This document shows, in pieces, positions 17,136-27,200 of a DNA stretch of 64,000 bases (positions within the stretch are counted from its first letter, which is position 1; the number at the start of each line of letters is the position of its first letter). This DNA is from Streptomyces mirabilis (GTDB taxonomy: Bacteria > Actinomycetota > Actinomycetes > Streptomycetales > Streptomycetaceae), in the NCBI RefSeq assembly GCF_018310535.1, contig NZ_CP074103.1:453983-517982 (forward strand), given 5' to 3'. The position numbers were made by a program, and so were the translations under genes. The notes below the pieces were generated by a model. That model was not told where the DNA came from and did no database searches. It was given only the letters and a program-made list of their open reading frames with translations.

Positions 17136-18815
17136 ATGCCGCAAGTAGAACCGTGTGTGCTCGACGTGCTCACGGAAGCGGCGGCGAACGCCGCTTCCTG
17201 CGAGGACATCGCCGCCGTCCTCGCGGCCGCGGACACCGGCACGAACGCGGCCGCCGAGCAGCAGCGCGATGCGCTACTCGCCGCGCTGCGTCTCCGACCC
17301 GCCGGGACTGGCAGGGCGCAGACGTTCACCGGGATCGTCCTCGGCCGGCCGTCTGCGAGCCTGTCCGACGTCGCCGCCGACCAGATGGAGACCTGGAGCG
17401 CGTACGCCGAGGCCGTGACCAACTCCTTTGTCCGGGGACGCCTCCATCACCTTCTGCTCGTCGCAGGACACGGTCGCAAGGTCGACCGCATCCGGGGCGC
17501 GGCCGCCGGGTACCTGGACGCGGTGCCGCTTTTGCTCGCCGCCCGCAAGCGCTTCCCCGGCCTGGTGGGTGCGACCGAGTGTCTGCGCTGGGCCGGAGAC
17601 CTCGCCCGGACCTATAACCAGACCGACCTGTGCAAGCGCGTCACCGACGACACGGTCGCCCTGGCCGAGCGAGTCCTTGCCGCTCCCGAGGACGAGACGG
17701 CGATCATGGCCGATCTCCTGGAGGGGCTGCGTGTCCAGCGCTACGACATCACCGACTTCGCAGAACGCGCCGCCCGTCGGTACGCCGGCGATGTGCACGC
17801 CCGCGTCGGATTCCTCAAGCTGATACGGGCAGAAGCGTCCGAGTTCCGCCGAGTCGGCATCGACACCGAGATCGTCAGCGCCCTCCTCGACGCCGCCGAT
17901 GCCGACACGGGGTTCCGTCGCCACAACCTGCTGACCCAGGCCGCGACCATCGCGCGGGATCGAGGTCTGCCCGAGCTGAGGGTGCGTGCCGAGATGGCCC
18001 TGCAACAGACCGATCCGGACTCCCTGGGATGGACTCGAATCCGTCGCCCGCTCATCCCCCCGCCGGGACTTTTCGCCGGGGCCCGGGCGCACGTCGACGC
18101 CGCCCCAAGCCTGCGAGACGCACTGTGGCGAACCGCGCAAGACGCCCATCCGGCGATGCGCGAGCACCCCGACGACGTGGGCCTCCTGGACGGTCTGCTC
18201 CGGATCCCGCGCACGCGCATCAACACCGCCGGACCCGTCCAGGTCGCTCCGCCCGTCGCCGCCGCCGACGACCACCTCGTCGGACTGCAGGTCCTCGCGA
18301 TGGACTTCCTCGGGCACCTCGCCGCCCATCAGCTCGACCACATCCACGAGCGCTTCGATCCGGACGAGGCCGAGCTGATCGGCGCCCTCGCCCATGACGC
18401 CGTCTTGCCAAAGGCGCGCGCCCGAACGCTGGCCTACGCCTTCCGGTACTTCTGGCTGGGGGAGTTCGACGCAGCGGTATGCATCGCCCTGCCTCAGGTG
18501 GAGCAGATCCTCAGACAGCTCCTGCGCTGGCAAGTCTCGATCTTGTCCGTGGCCAAGGGCGAGTCCCCCGGGACCGTCGACCAGCTGGGAGGACTCCTCC
18601 GCAGCATGCCGGCCGCCGGGTATCCCGCGGACTGGAGCCGCGCCCTGGAGCTGCTCCTGGTCGACCCCGACCGCGGGATGAACCTGCGCAACGACGTTTG
18701 CCACGGCCTGATCGACACCCCGCCCAAGCACCGCGTCGCGCTCATCCTCCAGGCGGCGCTGTACCTGCTCAGCTACGCCCACGGGCATCGAACCCTCGCC
18801 CCGCCCGCTCCCTGA
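17136..18815 (+). CDS. DUF4209-like helical protein with RN-x3-H motif, 559 aa
   Basis: A long, mostly helical protein. Near the C-terminus (about residues 510-525) it has MNLRNDVCHGLID, an Arg-x4-His motif as in HEPN nuclease domains and in DUF4209 proteins, preceded by a hydrophobic segment (AVCIALPQVEQILRQLLRW). DUF4209 proteins are of unknown function. The rest is a helical-repeat-like region. An in-frame TTG at 17061 would abut the preceding stop, but ATG 17136 has GGAGGAAGTGAGG upstream and is preferred. It follows the CoiA-like gene by 71 bases and may be co-transcribed. Nuclease activity is a guess from the motif only. Confidence 0.65.
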   Translation: MPQVEPCVLDVLTEAAANAASCEDIAAVLAAADTGTNAAAEQQRDALLAALRLRPAGTGRAQTFTGIVLGRPSASLSDVAADQMETWSAYAEAVTNSFVRGRLHHLLLVAGHGRKVDRIRGAAAGYLDAVPLLLAARKRFPGLVGATECLRWAGDLARTYNQTDLCKRVTDDTVALAERVLAAPEDETAIMADLLEGLRVQRYDITDFAERAARRYAGDVHARVGFLKLIRAEASEFRRVGIDTEIVSALLDAADADTGFRRHNLLTQAATIARDRGLPELRVRAEMALQQTDPDSLGWTRIRRPLIPPPGLFAGARAHVDAAPSLRDALWRTAQDAHPAMREHPDDVGLLDGLLRIPRTRINTAGPVQVAPPVAAADDHLVGLQVLAMDFLGHLAAHQLDHIHERFDPDEAELIGALAHDAVLPKARARTLAYAFRYFWLGEFDAAVCIALPQVEQILRQLLRWQVSILSVAKGESPGTVDQLGGLLRSMPAAGYPADWSRALELLLVDPDRGMNLRNDVCHGLIDTPPKHRVALILQAALYLLSYAHGHRTLAPPAP

Positions 18816-18872
18816 GCGTCCGGCAAGTCTGAACCCGACGGGGGACGTCACCGCCTTCCGCGGTGAGGCGGA

Positions 18873-18878
18873 TAGCGT
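18873..18878 (+). promoter_or_regulatory. -10 box for a leaderless transcript
   Basis: TAGCGT ends six bases before the ATG at 18885, which places the transcription start at or next to the start codon. No ribosome site is present, consistent with leaderless translation. Confidence 0.5.
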
Positions 18879-18884
18879 GCGGGC

Positions 18885-19469
18885 ATGACGATGAGGGGGA
18901 AGCGGCGGGTCCTGTACCGGCAGGGCACTGGGTTCTGGCGGATGACGGCGAAGTGGGTTGTGGTCTTCGGGGCCCTGTACCTGATGGACGGGGGCCTGGT
19001 CCGATCGTGGGGCGACGCTCTGGTCTGGCCGATGATCGGGATCCTGCTGTGGGTGCCGTTCGGGATCGGCGTCGTCTGGTATCCGAAGAAGGACCAGCGG
19101 ATCACGCTGACGACGCGCGAACTGCGTGTGCGGCGCAAGCGGCTGGCGATGGAGCAGGTGAACCTGCTGCACGTGGCGCGACTGTGGCTCGAAGGGCGGT
19201 CGACTGCCGACGACCAGCCGGTGCTGGAGTGGATACGGTTCGACTGGGTGGTGTGGGTTCCGCTCCAAGACGGCCGGGCGTTCGGCGTGGAGTTTCGCGA
19301 CCCCGCCGCCTTCGCCAAGGTTTTCGGCGCCTTCGCGGTCGAGGCGTGCGGCGGGCCGGAGGTCGTCCGTGCTCGAGCTGCAGCAGCCACCTACCCGGAG
19401 CCGCGCGCGATGCGGCCCCGCTCCGCCGACGACGGCTCCTGGCTGGACGTCCTCGACATCTTCAGCTGA
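18885..19469 (+). CDS. membrane protein, 194 aa
   Basis: Two hydrophobic helices (about residues 22-40 and 47-66: WVVVFGALYLM, VWPMIGILLWVPFGIGVVWY) follow a basic N-terminus. The remainder is a soluble domain with alternating beta-type strands (ITLTTRELRVRRKRLAMEQV), reminiscent of small PH-like domains of membrane-anchored actinobacterial proteins, though I cannot assign it. Translation probably begins at ATG 18885 from a leaderless transcript. A hairpin 55 bases after the stop is a plausible terminator. Confidence 0.7.
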   Translation: MTMRGKRRVLYRQGTGFWRMTAKWVVVFGALYLMDGGLVRSWGDALVWPMIGILLWVPFGIGVVWYPKKDQRITLTTRELRVRRKRLAMEQVNLLHVARLWLEGRSTADDQPVLEWIRFDWVVWVPLQDGRAFGVEFRDPAAFAKVFGAFAVEACGGPEVVRARAAAATYPEPRAMRPRSADDGSWLDVLDIFS

Positions 19470-19523
19470 GAGCCGGAGCTGCGCGGCATGGGCAGCGGTC
19501 CGTGAGAGGCGCGGAGAACTACA

Positions 19524-19549
19524 CAGGGTCGGCGTTCTGGCCGACCCTG
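19524..19549 (+). terminator. hairpin in the 19470-19786 gap
   Basis: A 10-bp stem (CAGGGTCGGC with its complement) and a six-base loop, 55 bases after the membrane-protein stop. I see no gene in the rest of this 317-base interval; it presumably holds the promoter of the following gene. Confidence 0.55.
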
Positions 19550-19786
19550 CCCGGGCTCTTCCGCGGTCAGGAGCGAGAGGCGACAACCCCCTGGACGGCG
19601 TACGCAATCGTCGGTGAGACGAAAGCAAGCCGGCAGCCTGCGATGGGACTCGCTCAACGCCCAGTGCGACGCACCCTTCGCCCAGCGTCCGAACGAGCTT
19701 GGAAACTCGTTTGCTCCGACTGTCACACCGCGCGTCGTCCGCACACCTGTAGCAGGTGACAGCGGACCTCACAGCGGGAGTTGCAC

Positions 19787-21862
19787 GTGCCTGACACCCT
19801 CACCCCGTACACGCCCCGACAGCAGTGGGGCCTTCGCACGACCGACGCGGTCCTTGACCCGGTCGCCCTGCGCCAGATGGCCACGGGTGAGTCCGAGGAG
19901 ACCGCCCGAGCCGAGCTCACGGACGCCCAGCACCTCATCTCGGCGCCCACCCCCGGACAGGCCCGAGGCGAGGCACGGGTCTTCCAGGCACTCATCACCG
20001 CCTACGGCCGCCACCGCCCCATACTCACCGGCGGCCCGTTCGGCATCCGCAGTCTCACCCCCCGCACCGACGAACTGGTGGTGAGGATCGCGCCCTCCCA
20101 GGTAGATCGGTGGATCGACGCCCTCGCCTACCGGCAGGGCGGGACCGGCGTCGCAGGACTGCGCTGGGCCGGCCGGCGAGACGGGATCATCCTGACCTTG
20201 CCCGGAACGAAGATGCTCCTCGCCGAAATCAGCGAGAGCGACTGGCGTGCTGCCCTCGGACGCCGGACCGCCGACCAGAGCAGCCTCATGCCGCACTGGA
20301 TCCCCCAGCTCCCCGGCGAGGCCGAGCACACCGCCACCGAGGACGCCGAACTCGCCGGCGCCTGCGACCACCTCTGCGCCACCTTGCGCCGGATCCGGCT
20401 TGTCGACGCCCTCACCCGCGGGAGCGGTCACGTCCACCTGTTCACCACCCGCCACCACGGCGACCTCCACCTGATCGAGGCGTGCGAGGCCACCCCCACC
20501 GTCCTGCCGTTGTGGACCTCTCGGTCCCTGCCCCTGGCGCTGTGGCCCGCCGGCCCGATCCCCGCCCCGGGCCCGATGGACCCGCGCACTGCTGTGCTCG
20601 ACCTCCTCACCGAGATCGAACCCGCCCACGCCCCCTCCAGCGCCGCCGACCACCGCGCCGCCCGCGCCCTGTGCCACCTCACCGGCCTGAGCACCGCCCC
20701 CGTCCTTGTCCAGGCCGCCGAGCACGTTCTCGACGTCGCCACCCACGTCCTCGCCGACCCCGCCCACGCCAGCGTCTACGCCTCCGGTGGCTGGGCAGGC
20801 AGCTGCCGCACGTATCCCCAAGGCACCGTCCACGGCACCGACCCCTGCCTCCCGCCCGGCGCCGAGAAAGTCACCGACCTCCCCGAGGACGCACTCCAGC
20901 GCCTCGGCAGGCACTTCTCCAGCCGATCCTCCGACACCTCGCGCGCCGACCTCGTCAACGCCGGCCAGGAAGAACTCGTCCACCTGCTCGACTGGGCGCT
21001 CGCCGCCGCGACCCGCCCCACCAGTCGTCTGGACTGGAACCCCAATGAGGCCGACGGCACGCTTCAGCACAGGCAGCAGCTGCCCGACCGCGACGGCACC
21101 CTGACCCTGACCGCCAGCACCACCGGCGTCTACCGCGTCAGCCTGGAAGCACTCGGCCTGAGCGACCTCGCCGACGAGGACGACACCATGGAATGGGAAC
21201 GCGAGGCCGCCCCCTCGCAGAGCGCCGCCGTCCTGCTGGCCGAACACACCGCGATCGAGGCGGCGGTCTGCCTGCCCTTCCAGCGCGAGCACCGCAAGCA
21301 GCGCCTCCTGCTGCCCAGTACGGTGTCGGCCGCGGTCGAGCCCACGATCCGGTCCGTCATCGCCGGAGCCGATCACGTCCTGGGGTTCTTCACCCTCGCC
21401 AGCGTCCTCGGCCGCCTCCACGACCGCGTCGGCCTCACCCAGGGAGCAACCGACGGCCACTGGCGCACCGATCCTCACTCCGACACCCCGCGCGACTACC
21501 CGGCCACCCTCACCGCTCTCATCAGCGACTGGTTCGAGCTCCCCTCACCCCACCACGGCGAAGCCGCCAACACCGCCGCGGTCGACAGCCCCACCTACCT
21601 CCGCCACCTCGCCGCCCACCGCGCAGCGCTCGACCCGTTCGTCACCCGCTACCTCGCCGCAGCCGACAGCCTCACCGGCGCGCGCACTGTCGAAGAGCGC
21701 CACGTAGCCGGCTTCGCAGCCCTGCGCACCACCGACCTTTCCGCCCTGGCCTGCACGGAGGTCCGCCCCGTCCGCGAAGGACTCCTCCGCCTGATCAAGA
21801 CGATGCCCCAGGACCCCGCCCACCTGACCGCCTGGTACGAACGCCACCTCGACCAGGTCTGA
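19787..21862 (+). CDS. hypothetical protein, 691 aa
   Basis: A large soluble protein I do not recognise. It is rich in Ala, Leu, His and Thr, has no membrane segments or obvious nucleotide-binding motif, and looks helical toward the C-terminus (residues 480-690). The GTG at 19787 has GGGAG six bases upstream; a TTG two codons earlier is less likely. It is followed 35 bases later by a 159-residue gene with its own good ribosome site, probably in the same transcript. Codon use is fully typical of its surroundings. Confidence 0.7.
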   Translation: MPDTLTPYTPRQQWGLRTTDAVLDPVALRQMATGESEETARAELTDAQHLISAPTPGQARGEARVFQALITAYGRHRPILTGGPFGIRSLTPRTDELVVRIAPSQVDRWIDALAYRQGGTGVAGLRWAGRRDGIILTLPGTKMLLAEISESDWRAALGRRTADQSSLMPHWIPQLPGEAEHTATEDAELAGACDHLCATLRRIRLVDALTRGSGHVHLFTTRHHGDLHLIEACEATPTVLPLWTSRSLPLALWPAGPIPAPGPMDPRTAVLDLLTEIEPAHAPSSAADHRAARALCHLTGLSTAPVLVQAAEHVLDVATHVLADPAHASVYASGGWAGSCRTYPQGTVHGTDPCLPPGAEKVTDLPEDALQRLGRHFSSRSSDTSRADLVNAGQEELVHLLDWALAAATRPTSRLDWNPNEADGTLQHRQQLPDRDGTLTLTASTTGVYRVSLEALGLSDLADEDDTMEWEREAAPSQSAAVLLAEHTAIEAAVCLPFQREHRKQRLLLPSTVSAAVEPTIRSVIAGADHVLGFFTLASVLGRLHDRVGLTQGATDGHWRTDPHSDTPRDYPATLTALISDWFELPSPHHGEAANTAAVDSPTYLRHLAAHRAALDPFVTRYLAAADSLTGARTVEERHVAGFAALRTTDLSALACTEVRPVREGLLRLIKTMPQDPAHLTAWYERHLDQV

Positions 21863-21897
21863 TCCCCGTCGACCCTTGCAAGAAGGAGAGCCCCACG

Positions 21898-22377
21898 ATG
21901 AGTGAGCAACTGCCCGACCTGGCCATGTTCATAGGCCCCCTGGGGCGCGGGAAGACGCCGCTGCCGGCTGACGCCGATGCTGGCCAGCTCGCGGCCGTGC
22001 TGAGGCGCGCCCTGCACACCGTCGAATGCCGCGAACTCGGGCCAGCCGCCGCCGAGCAGACGTTCGGACCGTTCGCAGACACCACGGAAGGCCGGATGAC
22101 CGTGTTCATGGACGAGGACCAGCTTCGGGCCGACCATCGCGGCCACGAAGAGCTCCACCAACTGGCGCGAGCGGTCCGTGATCGAGGGCCGGCCGTGGAC
22201 GTCGTCTTGGCGCCACTCAAGCCGTCCGTGCTGCTCCTGGACGAGATGACCCACGTCGTCGGCAAGAGCGCCGGGTCGGCCTCGGGCACCGGCAGGGCCG
22301 GGACAGGCCGGTTGTACGAGCTGCGGCCGGTCTTGCCGTACTCGGGCGCTGTCCGCGTGGCGGCGGGCGAGCGGTGA
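21898..22377 (+). CDS. hypothetical protein, 159 aa
   Basis: An unrecognised small protein beginning MSEQLPDLAMFIGPLGRGKT. The GPLGRGKT string resembles a P-loop but lacks the normal spacing and surrounding strand, so I do not call it one. The middle segment (VDVVLAPLKPSVLLLDEMTHVVG) is hydrophobic. AAGGAG lies ten bases before the ATG. The gene is 35 bases downstream of the 691-residue gene and is likely to be functionally linked to it. Confidence 0.65.
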   Translation: MSEQLPDLAMFIGPLGRGKTPLPADADAGQLAAVLRRALHTVECRELGPAAAEQTFGPFADTTEGRMTVFMDEDQLRADHRGHEELHQLARAVRDRGPAVDVVLAPLKPSVLLLDEMTHVVGKSAGSASGTGRAGTGRLYELRPVLPYSGAVRVAAGER

Positions 22378-22615
22378 GAGCAGCGGGCCCCGGCGCGGCG
22401 GATCCGGAAGGCCGAGACAGCGAACGTGTGCCCGCGGCGCCGCTGAAGGGCGGAGTGCCGCCTTGCAGCCGATCAGCAGCGAAGAGAGCCTGACCTGCAG
22501 GCACGGCCCAGGGAAATCCTCTCGGACCGTAGATTCGAATCTGGGTACGCTTTCGCAGCCGGCCCATGTGCCGGCCTTGGAGCGGGTAGGGCCCGCGACG
22601 CATCAGGGGGAGCAG

Positions 22616-22816
22616 ATGACCACCACGAAGACATCAGGCACGGCAGCACCCGCGCCCGCTCACACTTCGGGCATGCCCGTCGCCTTGTTCAGCGACGAGG
22701 CATCCGCCGTGATGACGCCCGTGCCCGGCTCGGGCCAGCGCCTGCCGCGGCCGTTGGACACCCTGAAATGGCAGGCGCCCCCTGCACTGGAAGGCATCGA
22801 CGACGACTCGCAGTGA
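22616..22816 (+). CDS. small hypothetical protein, 66 aa
   Basis: A short acidic, Pro/Ala/Thr-rich protein starting MTTTKTSGTAAPAPAHTSGM and ending EGIDDDSQ. The ribosome site (AGGGGGAG) five bases before the ATG is excellent, which is the main evidence that it is real. It has no cysteine and no recognisable leader or core of a modified peptide, and no modification enzyme is nearby. It lies convergent to the next leftward gene. Confidence 0.5.
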   Translation: MTTTKTSGTAAPAPAHTSGMPVALFSDEASAVMTPVPGSGQRLPRPLDTLKWQAPPALEGIDDDSQ

Positions 22817-22876
22817 CCACAACGCGAGGGTGGCCCGGTGCCGTGGATCTCCACGACACCGAGCCACGAAGGCCGG

Positions 22877-23266
22877 TCACTCGGCCCGGGTGCTCCAGCC
22901 GAAGAAGAGCCAGCTCGGCTCGGGTCCGGCGGCATCGAGCAGCAGCGCTCCGGCGCCGCCCAGCCGGACGCACGGGGCGTCATCCTCGATCAGGCGGTCG
23001 GCCAGCCACTCGGCATCGTCTTCGTTCAGGGGTTCTCCGTCGGAGGGCGACGATGGGTCGTGGGAGGCGTTGAAGTAGCCCGCCGCGACGGCGTGCAGCG
23101 CGGCGCGTTCGCGTACGACGGTGACGCGGTCCACCTTCGTCAGGTCCGCGCGGGGCGAGAACAGGTCGACCGGGAGTTCTCGGTCTGCGGCGGCGTAGAG
23201 GGCGAAGGCGTTCTCGGGCGTGGCGCCGCTCGCGATGAAGCGGAACAGCATGGGGAACGGGTGCAT
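22877..23266 (-). CDS. hypothetical protein, 129 aa
   Basis: An acidic protein of unknown function starting MHPFPMLFRFIASGATPENA and ending SWLFFGWSTRAE. The central part (NEDDAEWLADRLIEDDAPCV) is helical and acidic. It is transcribed in the same direction as the 210-residue gene upstream (63-base gap), so the two may form a transcription unit driven by the element at 24064-24091. Confidence 0.65.
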   Translation of the reverse strand: MHPFPMLFRFIASGATPENAFALYAAADRELPVDLFSPRADLTKVDRVTVVRERAALHAVAAGYFNASHDPSSPSDGEPLNEDDAEWLADRLIEDDAPCVRLGGAGALLLDAAGPEPSWLFFGWSTRAE

Positions 23267-23328
23267 GGCACTCCTTGGGTGGGGCCCGGCCGCCGGGAGG
23301 GTTGTCCCGCGGCCGGGACGGGTGATGA

Positions 23329-23961
23329 TCAGGCGGGCCGACCGGGAATGACCTGTTCGCCGTTGCGCATGGCGTGCATGATGCGGGCCAGTGCGACGGA
23401 GACGGTTCCTTCCGGCCCCGCCGCGTCGTCCCGCCCACCGGCGACCCGTACGTCCGCCTCTCCACCCCGCTGACGCTTCACGTGGAAGGTGCGCTGGTTG
23501 AGATCGACGGCGTGCACGAGCCGGACTTCCCGCCGGTTGGGCAGCAGATGGTTCACCCGCATGCCCGTCTGCCGGAGCCGCTCCACCGCCGGGGGCAGCG
23601 GGACGGTCGTGTCGCGCATCCAGCCCTCAAACATGAACCCGACCGCGCAGACGGGCGCCTGAGCCGCGTCGGCGGGCAGGAGAAGGTCCGGGACGGGCGG
23701 CAGCGAGCTGCTCAACCCACTCAAGGCATCAGCGGGGTTGACGCCGCCGGGGTTCCAGATGGCCTCGGGATACAGAGCCGTCTCCACCCGATCGCCGGGC
23801 AGCAGCCGCAGCGTGAAGAGGCGGGAGGGACGGTTCCACCCCTCCTGTTCACCGCACTGGGCCTCGATCGCCACGATGGCGGCGGCGATGGTGTTGGCGT
23901 GTGGATCGTCCGCCGAAACGAGGGGAGCGGAGAACGTGAAGTCGCGGGGCTTCCTGGACAT
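23329..23961 (-). CDS. hypothetical protein, 210 aa
   Basis: An unrecognised protein beginning MSRKPRDFTFSAPLVSADDP. It appears to be mixed alpha/beta with segments such as FTLRLLPGDRVETALYP and VCAVGFMFEGWMRDTT, and it ends with a helix ALARIMHAMRNGEQV. The open frame extends 65 codons further upstream, but that stretch crosses AT-rich promoter DNA; the ATG at 23961 has AAAGG about ten bases upstream and fits the codon pattern. It is divergent from the SNF2 helicase gene. Confidence 0.65.
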   Translation of the reverse strand: MSRKPRDFTFSAPLVSADDPHANTIAAAIVAIEAQCGEQEGWNRPSRLFTLRLLPGDRVETALYPEAIWNPGGVNPADALSGLSSSLPPVPDLLLPADAAQAPVCAVGFMFEGWMRDTTVPLPPAVERLRQTGMRVNHLLPNRREVRLVHAVDLNQRTFHVKRQRGGEADVRVAGGRDDAAGPEGTVSVALARIMHAMRNGEQVIPGRPA

Positions 23962-24063
23962 GGCAAACGCGCCTTTCCGTGCAGCCGTAGCCGAGTACGG
24001 CCGCGCTGATGCGGTGGAGGAGGAAGGGAAAGAAGCCGGAGAGCCCGGCTCGATACGACCAAA

Positions 24064-24091
24064 GTACATCCTGAAATATGAATACGCAACA
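24064..24091 (-). promoter_or_regulatory. recurrent 28-bp promoter element, copy 2
   Basis: On the minus strand this contains TTGCGT, 17 bases, then TACTTT (ending near 24061), a plausible promoter for the gene starting at 23961. It shares 21 of 28 bases with the element at 2832-2859 and 18 of 28 with that at 60903-60930, including conserved spacer positions. It sits in the divergent region before the SNF2 gene and might also affect that gene. Confidence 0.5.
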
Positions 24092-24225
24092 CACGTTTGG
24101 CCTTGACCGCCTCCTCGGACGGTGACGGACGAGGCTGCCTGGCGTGTGTATGGCACCGAGCTGACGCACCCGCAGGTGACAATGGGGGCGGTCTCGACGG
24201 CGTCCGGTTACTGGGGGAGTGCTCT

Positions 24226-27200
24226 TTGTCCATCGACCGCCTGCAGCCCATCAGCCCCGCAGCGCTGGCCGCTCGTACGTCCGGACCCGGCATCCCCGCC
24301 TCACGCACCGCACCCCGTGCCGACGGCACCTCCTCGATGAGTACCGACGCCTTCCGCGCAGCACTGAAGCGCGGCATCGCGCGCGATGCCGCGCCAACCG
24401 TTGCCGCGGCGGCGGCCGCCGAAGCGGCGCGCCGGCTCACTCAGGGCCGCCTGGAGGTATCCGACCTGCGGGTGCTGCTCCTGGAGCCCCCCGGCTCGGA
24501 GGTCTGGGCGGCGGTTCGCCGTGCAGCGCTCACCACGGTCACCGCCAGCCCGGAACTGGCGCCGAGCATCATCTCCATGCACGCTCAGCTGCTCCGGCTG
24601 GCGGCGGCGACCGTCCGCGAGGGCCAGGACGCCGGGAGCCAGGACGGCTTTCACGCGCAGGCCACGCTCACGGTCGACGACCAGCAGATCAGCGGCAGCA
24701 TTCAGTGCTCCCGCACCCGCAAGGGCGCCCGGCAGCAGGCCATGACCACGCTCATCGCGGCGATCGCCGGCCTTCCCGACCCGCTCGCCGACCGTGCCGT
24801 AGAGGCATGGGGCGCATCTGCCAGCCCCGCCGTCCCGCCGCCAGCCCCGGCACCTCGCGCCGGCTCGGCACCCGCTGCGGGCCGCAGCCCCATCTCGGTC
24901 CTTCACGAGTTCGCCCAGGCCGGGCACACCACGACACCCGACTTCCGGGTCACGGGGGCCGCTTCCGCCTTCACCGCCACAGTCACCGCCGTCCACCGCG
25001 GGCAGAAACTCGCCGCGACGGGAGAGGGAACGAGCAAACAGAGCGCCCGCGCGGCCGCGGCCAGCAGCCTCCTGGAAATGCTTCAGCAAGCACTGGCCGC
25101 CGACGTCCCCCCAGCTCCCGCGCCCGAGCCTCCCACCCCGTCCAACGCCCCGGCGCTGCTTCCACCGCTCGGCCTCGCCCGTACACAGGAGCCACCCCCC
25201 GCCGTTCCCGCCAGCGCAGCCGAGTTGTTCCGCGCGCACCACGTCCTCGAGCAGGCCCTGGCCGACGGCGTGGCGCTCACCCTGCTGCCCGCCCGCCACC
25301 CCGCCCACAGCACCTGGATGATCTTCCGGCCCGACGGCGTACCGCTCCCCGACCTCGAACTACTGCCGGCGCCCCTTCAGCCGGTCACCCGCGACCTCGT
25401 CCTGGCCGGGACCGGTGGCATCATGCCGCGCCGCGCCACCGTGACCGGCATGGCCGTCCCGCTCCGACTCGCCCTCCCCCTGATCCTCGATCCCCGCCAG
25501 GGAGAGCACGCCTCGGTCACCGGATGGCGCCACCCTCTGCGCCTGGCCCTCACGTGCGTGGCGCAGCAGCGCGTCCACCCCGCCCTGACCGACCAAGGCC
25601 AGGGCTGCTGGCGCATCGGCCCGATCACCGAAGCCCTGCACACCGCCGTCACCGACGTCGCCGCGCTGATGGCCCCCGAAGGACACTGCCTCCTCGCCGG
25701 TACCAACCCCATCCGCGTCCCGTCCCCCGAACACGCGGTGTGGCCCCTGCTCGACGCCGTCGCCGACACCATGCTCCGCACCCCCGGCACCCCCACCCTC
25801 CTGGGATCCGGCCCCCACACCGGGCCCGCCGGCCAGGACGCCGAGGCGACACCCGAGTTGTGGAGGTGGGCGGACGCGATCGAGGACACCGTCGATCCCC
25901 ACCCCACCCCGCGCCTGGTGCTGCGCATCAAGGAACCCGACACCGCGGGCACCGTCCCGTCCGCACCTGCCGTCCTGCACCTCGCCGCCCCCGACCAGCA
26001 GGACACCGTTGCAGCGATCACTGTCTGGGACGGGGCTCAGCACACCCGGGCCGAGCTCACCCCCGCCGCCCTGCCCGCTGTACGCCGCGCGCTGCGCCGG
26101 GCCGCCCGCCACTACCCGCCCCTGGCGCACCTCGCCGCCCAGGAACGCCCCCACCGCATCTCCCTGACCGCCCCAGACCTGGCCCGCCTCCACGACCACG
26201 CCACCGCCCCGCTCGCCGAGTCCGGCATCACCGTGCAGTGGCCCCCCACCCTCCTCGGCGCCCTCACCGCCACCGCCGTCATCGGCACCCACGACCCCGG
26301 CGACGAGGACGAGTCCCCGACGGGTGGCGGATACCTCGCACTGGAACGCCTGGTGGACTGCCGCTGGCACATCAACCTCGACGGTGACCCGCTGACCGAG
26401 CAGGAGATGACCGCGCTGGCCGACGCCGCGTGGCCGCTGATCCAACTGCGAGGCCGCTGGCTCCTGGTCGACGCCGACACCGCTCGCCGCGCCCGCGCCC
26501 GAGACCTCGCGCCCCTGCCATCCCTCGACGCGCTGACCGCGGCCCTGTCCGGCACCCTCACCCTCAATGGCGAAGCCCTCGAAGCCCGGCCCGCCGGCGC
26601 CCTGGCCACCCTGGTCGGCACGCTGCGCGGCGCCCCCGACGAGACCCGGGCCGTGCCCCCGCCGGCCGCCCTGAAAGCGACGCTGCGCCACTACCAGCAG
26701 CGCGCCCTGACCTGGCTCGCGAACATGGTCGACCTGGGCTTCGGCACGCTGCTCGCGGACGACATGGGCCTCGGCAAGACCCTGACGACCATCGCCCTGC
26801 ACCTGAACCGCATCGAGACCACCCGCGCCGCCGGCCCGACGCTAGTGGTCTGCCCGGCCTCCCTGATCGCGAACTGGGAGCGCGAGATCACCCGCTTCGC
26901 GCCCTCCACCACGGTCGTGCGCTACCACGGCGCCGGCCGGACCCTCGACCGTGACGCCCTCGACCCCAACACAGTCGTCATCACCACCTACGGCACCGTC
27001 CGCCGTGACACCACCTCCCTCGCCGCCGCCGAGTGGGGACTGGTCATCGCGGACGAGGCCCAGCACATCAAGAACCCCACCTCGGCCACTGCCAAGGCAC
27101 TGCGCACCGTGCCCGCCCGCGGCCGGATCGCGGTCACCGGCACCCCGGTGGAGAACAACATCACCGAGCTGTGGGCCATCCTCGACTGGACCAACCCCTC

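Noticed and set aside
21940..21965. P-loop in the 159-residue protein (GPLGRGKT)
   Set aside because: The expected preceding beta strand and the GxxxxGK[ST] spacing are only partly met and there is no Walker B segment.
22616..22816. Small protein as a possible modified-peptide (RiPP) precursor
   Set aside because: It has no recognisable leader or core motif and no modification enzyme, protease or transporter gene lies nearby.
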